Shown: one piece after another, positions 59,101 to 64,000 of the stretch
How positions within the stretch are numbered: the first letter of the stretch is position 1
Layout of the letters: every line of letters begins with the position of its first letter
Assembly: GCA_035759805.1 (NCBI GenBank)
Contig: DASTUE010000058.1
Location: 1 to 64,000 of the forward strand
DNA: 64,000 bases
Source of the DNA: Novilysobacter sp035759805
GTDB lineage: Bacteria > Pseudomonadota > Gammaproteobacteria > Xanthomonadales > Xanthomonadaceae
Direction of reading: 5' to 3'
Program-made: the position numbers and the translations under genes
Notes under the pieces: generated by a model
What the model was told of the DNA's origin: nothing
Databases searched by the model: none
The model's input: the letters and a program-made list of their open reading frames with translations, nothing else

Positions 59101-60496
59101 CCGGCCGCACATGGCCGATCCGCGCGTGGTCAACGGCTTCCGCCCGCTGCTCAAGGAGATCATTTACCAGATCGTGATCGAGCGCTCGAAGGGCGCGCAC
59201 CTGCAGGATCTGGACGGCAACGACTATGTCGACGCCCTCAACGGTTTCGGCATGAGCCTGTTCGGCTGGCAGCCGGATTTCGTGCTCGATGCCGTGCGCG
59301 CGCAGCTGGAGCTGGGGTACGAGATCGGCCCGCAGCATCCGCTGGCGGGTGAGGTCGCGCAGCTGGCCTGCGAGGTCACCGGCCACGACCGCGCGGCCCT
59401 GTGCAACACCGGATCGGAAGCCGTGCTGGGTGCGCTGCGGATCGCGCGCACGGTGACCGGGCGCGAGACGGTGGTGCTGTTCACCGGTTCCTACCACGGC
59501 ATCATCGACGAGATGATCGTGCGCGGCACCAAAAAGCTGCGTGCTGTTCCGGCCGCGCCGGGCATCCTGCGCAACACCGCCGAGCATGTGATGGTGCTCG
59601 ATTACGGCACTCCCGAGTCACTGGAGATCATCCGCGCCCACGCCGGCGAGATTGCCGCGGTGCTGGTGGAGCCGGTGCAGAGCCGCCGTCCGGATTTCCA
59701 GCCGGTGGAGTTCCTGCGCGAGCTGCGCACGCTCACCCGCGAGTCGGGTGCACTGCTGGTGTTCGACGAGGTGGTGACCGGCTTCCGCGCGCATCCGGCC
59801 GGCATCCAGGGGCTGTTCGGCATCCCGGCCGACCTGGCCACCTATGGCAAGGTCGTCGGCGGTGGATTCCCGATCGGCCTGATCGCCGGCAAGCGCGAAT
59901 ACATGGACGCGCTCGACGGCGGCCAATGGCAGTTCGGCGACGATTCGGTGCCGACCGTCGGCGTGACCTATTTCGCCGGCACCTTCGTCCGCCACCCGCT
60001 GGCACTGGCTGCGGCGAAAGCCGTGCTGACCCACATCCAGCAACAGGGCCCGCAACTGCAGGAGCGCCTGAATGCACGGGTCGCGGCGATGGTCGACGAA
60101 CTCAACGCGTTCTGTGCCGACGCCGGGGCGCCGGTGGCGATCAAGTACTTCGCATCGGTCTGGAAGACCCAGTTCCTGGAAGACCATCCGCTGCAGGACC
60201 TGCTGTTCGCGATGATGCGCAGTCGCGGCATCCACATCCTCGACAACTTCCCGTGCTTCCTGACCACCGCCCACAGCGAGGCGGATTTCCAGCGCATCGT
60301 CCAGGCGTTCAAGGACTCGATCGTCGAGTTGCAGGAGGCCGGGTTCCTGCCGCGCCACCTCGTTACGCCACGCACGGCGATGGATGCCAGCAGGCCGCCG
60401 GTGCCCGATGCGCGCATCGGTCGCGGCCCGGACGGATGTCCCGGCTGGTACGTGCCCAATCCCGATGCGCCCGGCAAGTTCCTGAAGGTGGGTTGA
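53117..60496 (+). CDS. Hybrid NRPS-PKS: (C)-A-PCP-KS-AT-ACP-aminotransferase
   Basis: A 2459-residue megasynthase. Order: a truncated condensation-like segment (1-190, no HHxxxDG), an adenylation domain (215-705; YTSGSTGQPKG at 367, FDAST near 410), a peptidyl carrier (Ser near 760, FFELGGNSL), a ketosynthase (822-1250; Cys 995 in TGCSTSL, His 1131 and 1171), an acyltransferase (Ser 1437 in GHSVGEF; HAFH at 1533, malonyl type), an acyl carrier (Ser 1777 in LGLDSL), a Pro/Ala-rich linker (1805-1945) and a PLP aminotransferase (1943-2459; Lys 2245 in TYGKVVGGGFP). No reductive domain. The A-domain pocket reads DALWLGGTFK, closest to valine codes. The AMT order recalls MycA and McyE, where it puts an amine on the beta carbon. 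Start ATG 53117 is preceded by AGACGACG. Confidence 0.9.
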   Translation: MITKTPIAMEQTGLLDVLPLRAIPADDELRRQRFFLSADDSLGAALRECSVTAGDVLVAALALVESRLTGADGVLATRITGADISQCVVDPASRDRVAAVHAPSGHGPSEPAPTPLAATPPRAVAWAVLDDDTQPAALQDWTTSIWQLRAGSPPSIEVSYRPSLADDVVNMLGTRVQLAITSWIAGDEAPDLLDPDERQRQLVDWNRTTRSRPPYPTVQGLFAAMRDASPSAVAVVDGDTSLTYAQLDRQSREVARRLRAQGVHPGDVVAVAMERSAAAIVAVLGVLKAGAAYLPLDLKHPAERLEFMLKDARATVVLVGDADASALPGSVQRIVVDATQTDGGESGSAAEPDDAIGDGESLAYVMYTSGSTGQPKGVEIRHCSILRLVCGVDYIELDPQTRFLHAAPLGFDASTLEIWGALLNGGCVVVHGETTPTGAGLATCIAAHDVTTAWLTAALFNAVVDEDPRQLAGLRQLLTGGEALSVAHVRRMLAAAPGTRLHNGYGPTECTTFTCTWEIPADFPADAGNVPIGRPIANTRVYVLNARREPVPVGVIGELYVGGEGLARGYLNQPGLTGERFVPDPFGAPGERLYRTGDQVRYRPDGIIEFVGRVDTQVKIRGFRIELAEIEAALASHPSIRACAVLACADPAGDKRLVAYCVAAGNGFSEPALRAYLAAKLPEFMLPARYVRMDALPVTENGKLDRRALPAPDRSRPELACAYEPPVDEAERRICQAFSELLDIDQVGRHDNFFELGGNSLLGLRLLERIRPAGSAAGIPATALFHSPTAATLAKAIQGRDGPAIDPARLAHRVRHTGRDGADDPIAIVGMAGRFPGAADVEAFWQNLCEGRDSITVFGLDGLDPAVSEADRANPLYVPARGVIDEVEQFDAGFFGISPRQAELMDPQQRIFLELCWECLERAGHVPDASVGPVGVFAGMYNATYFQRHVAAHPELVDRVGAFQVMLDNEKDYIATRVAHKLNLTGPAVSVHTGCSTSLVAICQAVDSLRGGQCDMALAGGIAVTCPPRSGYPYQEGAMLSPDGHTRTFDVQAQGTVFSDGGAVVLLKRLSDARADGNPIYAVIRGRAVNNDGGDKASFTAPSMQGQAAVVSMALDDAGVEARTIGYVETHGTATPLGDPIEIEGLATAFRRTTSDIGFCRIGSLKSNVGHMVTGAGAAGVIKAALSLSRQCIPASIHFSRPNPAIDFAASPFVVNAALHDWPAGELPRRAGVSSFGVGGTNAHVVLEEAPPPVPSEPASGPQLLVLSARTPAALGRAAGLLADHLDADPDANLADVAWTLAVGRKGFAHRVSIVAADTPAAVAALRSPEVAASAARSRPARAGGVVFLFPGQGATYPGMGRGLYDAEPAFRAAFDACNEVLGDSLGFDLRERVFSDDPQALLPTSVMQPATFAVEYALAKWWMSLGIVPAAMVGHSVGEFVAATLAGVFTLADGLHLVARRGALMQAQPTGAMLSVRLSLEQLQPRLSGGLSLAAENAPGACVVAGTHEAIAAFQARLDSEGVACRLLETSHAFHSEMMEPVVEPFRAELAGMALSAPTIPLVSTATGTWLGADAATSVEYWARHLLEPVRFAAALGQVIDHEPARVLLEVGPRASLSRLSRQHPDVQKSQVASIASLDATPDAEVASVRQAAGQLWSRGVALDPAVFDRRSLRHRLRLPTYPFERKRHWVEALAAPRAISLSVVAPGTALESVMLNPTSSPGVAPPAAGSDAQTGNSARRQRLAAQVNDVVEDVAGFDLADADASTNFIELGLDSLMLTQVALQLQKTFQVKVTFRQLMGECSSLEGLVAMLDAQLPADELPPVPMPVVPPATVSAPAPAPAPAATVAMAGPAMQASMATSSDGGEFARQVIAQQMQLMGQQLALLSGVGVAAPASVALASPPAAVAPEAAPAPAPAPGVAVAASATTTTDGADEEAALAHTTYDVKKAFGAIARIDNNARFQLTGRQREKLDAFIDRYVTRTHKSKAYTRQHRPHMADPRVVNGFRPLLKEIIYQIVIERSKGAHLQDLDGNDYVDALNGFGMSLFGWQPDFVLDAVRAQLELGYEIGPQHPLAGEVAQLACEVTGHDRAALCNTGSEAVLGALRIARTVTGRETVVLFTGSYHGIIDEMIVRGTKKLRAVPAAPGILRNTAEHVMVLDYGTPESLEIIRAHAGEIAAVLVEPVQSRRPDFQPVEFLRELRTLTRESGALLVFDEVVTGFRAHPAGIQGLFGIPADLATYGKVVGGGFPIGLIAGKREYMDALDGGQWQFGDDSVPTVGVTYFAGTFVRHPLALAAAKAVLTHIQQQGPQLQERLNARVAAMVDELNAFCADAGAPVAIKYFASVWKTQFLEDHPLQDLLFAMMRSRGIHILDNFPCFLTTAHSEADFQRIVQAFKDSIVELQEAGFLPRHLVTPRTAMDASRPPVPDARIGRGPDGCPGWYVPNPDAPGKFLKVG

Positions 60497-60498
60497 TC

Positions 60499-63400
60499 AT
60501 GAGCACCCGTTACGGTGCGGCCCAGGTTGCCGCGATCGATTACGACCCGTTTGCCAGCGGGCAGGTGGTGCGGGTGGTGCCGACCACCGAACCGCAGCGG
60601 GAGATCTGGCTCGCCGACCAACTGGGCACGGATGCGTCACTCGCGTTCAACGAGTCGGTATCGCTGCGGCTGCGCGGGGCACTGGATGCGGACGCGCTGC
60701 AGGAGGCCTTGCGCGGCCTGCTGGACCGACACAGCGCGCTGCGCACCAACCTGGGTCCGGATGGTGAAACCCAGTGCGTGCTGGACCGGGTGGAACTGAC
60801 ACTTGATTGCATCGATCTGACGGGCTTGAGCGCCGACCAGCGCAACGCGACGGTTGCCGAGCGCCTGCGGTTGGCGGTGGAGACCCCGTTCGACCTGCGG
60901 CACGACCGCCTGTTCCGGGCCGAGTTGATGCGCCTGGCGCCCGACGAACACCTGCTGGTGCTGACCGCGCACCACATCGTGTGCGACGGCTGGTCGTGGT
61001 GGGTGCTGGTGCAGGACCTGGGTGCGCTGTACGCCAGTCAGCGTGACCGGGATGCGCCGCCGCTTCCGCCGGTCGAGTCGTTCTCCGACTACGCCCTCGC
61101 CGAGGCCGGCGATGCGGCGCGTACGGCCAGCGCCGACGACGAGGCGTACTGGCTGTCGCGCTTTGCCGACAGCGTGCCGGTGCTCGAGCTGCCGACCGAC
61201 CGTCCACGCCCGTCACGGCGCAGCTTTGCCTCCCGGCGCGAGGATCATGTGATCGATGCCGAACTGGTCGCCGCCGTCAGGCATGCGGGTGCCAGCCGCG
61301 GGGTGAGCATGTTCGCGACGTTGCTGGCGGCGCTGGCCAGCCTGATGTCGCGTCTGACGGGACAGTCGCAGGTGGTGGTCGGCATCCCGGCCGCGGGGCA
61401 GGCGGTGGATGGGCACGAGCGCCTGGTCGGCCATTGCGTCAACCTGCTGCCGTTGCGGTTCGATCTCGACCCGGCGCAGTCGTTCGAACAGGTCCTGGCA
61501 GAGGCCCAGGACACCCTGCTGGATGCCATCGAGCACCAGCGCTACACCTTCGGCACGCTGTTGAAGACGCTGAAGGTCGAGCGCGATCCGGCGCGGCTGC
61601 CGCTGGTCAGCCTGATGTTCAACATCGATCAGGCGCTGGAGCGCGAGACGACCGGTTTCCCCGGCCTGTCGATGACGTTCGACAGCAACCCGCGCAGCTT
61701 CGAGAACTTCGAGATCTTCATCAATGCCGTCCATGATCACGGCACCCTGCGGCTGGAGTGCCAGTACAACACCGACCTGTTCGATGCGGCCACGATCCGG
61801 CGCTGGCTGGCCGCGTATGAATCCCTGTTGCGCGCCGCGGTAGCCAATCCCGCCGCGCTCGCGGCGAGCCTGCCGCTGGTGGATGCCGAGGCGTATGCCA
61901 AGCTGGAAGCCCTGCAGCCCGAGCCCGTGCCATACGACCGCCAGCGACGCATGCACGAGGCGTTCGAGGCCCAGTGCGACCGCAGCCCGGAGCGGGTCGC
62001 GCTGGAGTTCGCGGGGCGGATTCTGACCTACGCGCAACTGGAGGAACGGGCCAACCGCATCGCCCACCTGCTGCGCGCGCGGGGCGTCAAACGCGGCGGA
62101 CTGGTCGGCATCGCGCTGGATCGCGGGACGGACATGGTGGCGGGTGTGCTTGGCATCCTGAAGGCCGGTGCCGGCTATGTGCCGCTGGACCCGCAGTTTC
62201 CCGCCGAACGCCTCGCCTACATGGCCGGAGACGCCGGCCTGGCCGCGCTGCTGACCCAGCACGCGCATGCGGCGAAGTTCGACCTGCGCGGCCGCGCCGT
62301 GCTGATGCTGGACCGGCTGGAGGATGAGCTGGCGGCCATGCCGACCCTGCGGCTGGGCCGCGACGCGGATGCCGCCGGGCCCGAGTCGGTCGCCTATGTC
62401 ATCTACACCTCCGGTTCGACCGGCCGGCCGAAGGGGGTGCAGGTGCCGCATCGCGCGGTCGCGAACTTCCTGGTCGGCATGCTGGAAACCCCGGGAATCC
62501 AGACGGAGGATCGGCTGCTGGCGGTGACCACGCTGTCGTTCGATATCGCGGTGCTGGAACTGATGCTGCCGCTGTGCGTGGGCGCGCGGGTGGTGCTCGC
62601 GGACCGCGACACGGCCATGGATGGCGCGGCGTTGAACCGCATGCTGGTGTCGTCGGGGGCGACCCTGATGCAGGCCACGCCGGCAACCTGGAGGTTGCTG
62701 CTGGAAGCCGGCTGGGCGGGCGCTCCCGGATTCGCCATCCTGTGCGGCGGCGAGCCGCTGCCGGCCGATCTGGCCAGCGCGCTGCTGCCGCGCTGCGGCG
62801 CGCTGTGGAACCTCTACGGCCCGACCGAGACGACGGTGTGGTCGACCGTCGCGAGGGTGCGGCAGGCCCCCGGCCGGCCGGTGCCGGATATCCATATCGG
62901 CCGCCCGATCGCCAACACCCGCATCTGGATCCTCGACGAGCGGGGCGGCGTCTGCCCGCGCGGCGTACCCGGCGAGATCTGCATCGGCGGCGATGGCGTC
63001 ACCCTGGGCTATCTGGACCGTCCCGAGCTGACGGCGGAGCGCTTCGTCCCCGATGGCTTTGCCGGTGGTTCCGCCGCGACGGCGGCACCGCTGCTGTACC
63101 GGACCGGCGACCTGGGCCGCTGGCGTCCGGACGGGAACCTCGAACACCTCGGGCGGCTGGATTTCCAGGTCAAGGTGCGCGGCTACCGTATCGAGCTGGG
63201 TGAAATCGAGAGCAACCTGGCGGGCCATCTGGACGTCGCACGCGCGGTGGTGGTGGCGCGCGAGGACCGCCCCGGCGATGTGCGCCTGGTGGCCTACGTG
63301 GTGCCACGCAATGGGTGCAATCCGGAGTCGGCCGCGCTGGCTGCCCACCTGCGCCGCACCCTGCCGGACTACATGGTTCCGCAGCACTTCGTGATGCTGG

Positions 63401-64000
63401 ATGCGATTCCGCTCATGCCCAATGGCAAGGTCGATCGCAAGGCCTTGCCGGCGCCCGATGCGGGCAATGCGGGCGATGCCCCCCGTACGGAGGACGCATC
63501 GCCGCGTGACGGACTGGAGCAGTCCATTGCCGATGCGATGGCGAAGGTGCTCGGACGCTCCAGGGTCGGTATCCATGAAGGATTCTTCGAAATGGGCGGT
63601 CATTCGCTGTTGGCGGCGCAGTTGTGTGCGCGGTTGAGCCGTGAACTGGACATGGAAATCCCGTTGCGCAGCCTGTTCGACGCATCGACGGTGGCGGCGC
63701 TGGCGGAGCTGCTGCGTTCGCGCGAGAGCGCGCAGCCCGGTAAAGGCGCAATGGAAATCCCCCGTCGCGGGAACCAGACGACCGCGCCGATGACGCTGAT
63801 GCAACAGCGGCTTTGGGTGCTCGACCAGATGGAACCGGGAAGCGTCACCTGGAACACGCCCGCCGCCCACAGGTTGACCGGGGCGCTGGATCGGGTCGCG
63901 CTGGAAGCCGCCTTGCAGGAGATGGTGAGGCGCCAGGCCTCGCTACGCACCGGCTTCGTGGCCAGCGACGACGGCGACGAGGTGATGCAGCAGGTGCTCG
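60499..64000 (+). CDS. NRPS, partial (C-A-PCP-C...), runs off the window
   Basis: At least 1167 residues are encoded, open to the window end. A condensation domain (about 20-470; HHIVCDG near 158) of the type that follows aminotransferase-PKS modules (SMTFDSNPRSFENFEIF) is followed by an A domain (510-1000; YTSGSTGRPKG, FDIAV near 680, DRKALPAP end), a PCP (Ser near 1036 in MGGHSLL) and the start of a second C domain (about 1089 on, MTLMQQRLWVLDQ). The A pocket reads DILQLGLVWK, a glycine-type code. Start ATG 60499 lies 2 bp after the previous stop with AAGGTGGG upstream. It continues the assembly line begun in the preceding gene. Confidence 0.92.
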   Translation, partial: MSTRYGAAQVAAIDYDPFASGQVVRVVPTTEPQREIWLADQLGTDASLAFNESVSLRLRGALDADALQEALRGLLDRHSALRTNLGPDGETQCVLDRVELTLDCIDLTGLSADQRNATVAERLRLAVETPFDLRHDRLFRAELMRLAPDEHLLVLTAHHIVCDGWSWWVLVQDLGALYASQRDRDAPPLPPVESFSDYALAEAGDAARTASADDEAYWLSRFADSVPVLELPTDRPRPSRRSFASRREDHVIDAELVAAVRHAGASRGVSMFATLLAALASLMSRLTGQSQVVVGIPAAGQAVDGHERLVGHCVNLLPLRFDLDPAQSFEQVLAEAQDTLLDAIEHQRYTFGTLLKTLKVERDPARLPLVSLMFNIDQALERETTGFPGLSMTFDSNPRSFENFEIFINAVHDHGTLRLECQYNTDLFDAATIRRWLAAYESLLRAAVANPAALAASLPLVDAEAYAKLEALQPEPVPYDRQRRMHEAFEAQCDRSPERVALEFAGRILTYAQLEERANRIAHLLRARGVKRGGLVGIALDRGTDMVAGVLGILKAGAGYVPLDPQFPAERLAYMAGDAGLAALLTQHAHAAKFDLRGRAVLMLDRLEDELAAMPTLRLGRDADAAGPESVAYVIYTSGSTGRPKGVQVPHRAVANFLVGMLETPGIQTEDRLLAVTTLSFDIAVLELMLPLCVGARVVLADRDTAMDGAALNRMLVSSGATLMQATPATWRLLLEAGWAGAPGFAILCGGEPLPADLASALLPRCGALWNLYGPTETTVWSTVARVRQAPGRPVPDIHIGRPIANTRIWILDERGGVCPRGVPGEICIGGDGVTLGYLDRPELTAERFVPDGFAGGSAATAAPLLYRTGDLGRWRPDGNLEHLGRLDFQVKVRGYRIELGEIESNLAGHLDVARAVVVAREDRPGDVRLVAYVVPRNGCNPESAALAAHLRRTLPDYMVPQHFVMLDAIPLMPNGKVDRKALPAPDAGNAGDAPRTEDASPRDGLEQSIADAMAKVLGRSRVGIHEGFFEMGGHSLLAAQLCARLSRELDMEIPLRSLFDASTVAALAELLRSRESAQPGKGAMEIPRRGNQTTAPMTLMQQRLWVLDQMEPGSVTWNTPAAHRLTGALDRVALEAALQEMVRRQASLRTGFVASDDGDEVMQQVL

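Overview
The window is a chromosomal stretch of a high-GC gammaproteobacterium. The best guess is the family Xanthomonadaceae/Lysobacteraceae (Lysobacter, Luteimonas or Xanthomonas-like). The evidence is the conserved blocks rplU-rpmA-obgE, murJ/ribF-ileS-lspA-ispH, ffh-rpsP-rimM-trmD-rplS and pncC-lexA-recA-recX-alaS-csrA-tRNA-Ser, the Xanthomonas-type LexA box TTAGTAGTATTACTACTAA in front of lexA, and several short palindromic repeats of the kind common in that family. Species cannot be fixed from the sequence alone.

Layout. 1-18.9 kb is mostly core: a CoA-type Nudix hydrolase and a rhodanese (+), then a minus-strand group (ECI-like isomerase, DUF4139 lipoprotein), a copper chaperone, a thioesterase coupled to uvrA, ribosomal protein genes with obgE, rpsT, murJ, and the tightly overlapped ribF-ileS-lspA-ispH series ending in tRNA-Thr. 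18.9-26.9 kb is a remodelled polysaccharide locus. A cpsB-like phosphatase gene is fused to the 3' part of galU, the galU part is frameshifted, and the rest is interleaved with toxin-antitoxin genes (PIN toxin/excisionase-like antitoxin, an orphan XRE regulator, hipBA). A UDP-sugar dehydrogenase carrying an in-frame palindromic insertion and a UDP-uronate epimerase survive. 26.9-34.0 kb is core again (radA, ypjD, the ffh and rpsP-trmD groups, rplS, hslR). 34-47.2 kb holds a DUF937 gene, mutS, a TonB receptor, the SOS/recombination group, alaS, csrA and two tRNAs.

47.3-64 kb is accessory and the most interesting part. It contains a minus-strand acyltransferase/methyltransferase pair, a Sfp-type phosphopantetheinyl transferase whose stop overlaps the start of an EpsB-like polyprenyl-phosphate sugar transferase, a small membrane-anchored J-domain protein, a JmjC/cupin-like putative oxygenase, and then a hybrid NRPS-PKS assembly line that runs out of the window. 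The first megasynthase reads [truncated C]-A-PCP-KS-AT-ACP-aminotransferase. The second reads C-A-PCP-C... . The specificity pockets read DALWLGGTFK (Val-like) and DILQLGLVWK (Gly-like). The AT carries the malonyl motif and no ketoreductase is present, so the predicted first building block is a beta,gamma-diamino acid made from an amino acid starter, one malonyl extension and transamination of the beta-ketone, followed by glycine. This is inferred from domain order and motifs; no product is known to me for this exact arrangement.

Regulatory signals that can be read directly include sigma70-like promoters with 17-bp spacing before rplU, rpsT, tRNA-Thr, tRNA-Ser and tRNA-Arg, a perfect LexA operator that touches the lexA start codon, several Rho-independent terminators, and inverted repeats before hipBA, the epimerase gene and the TonB receptor gene.
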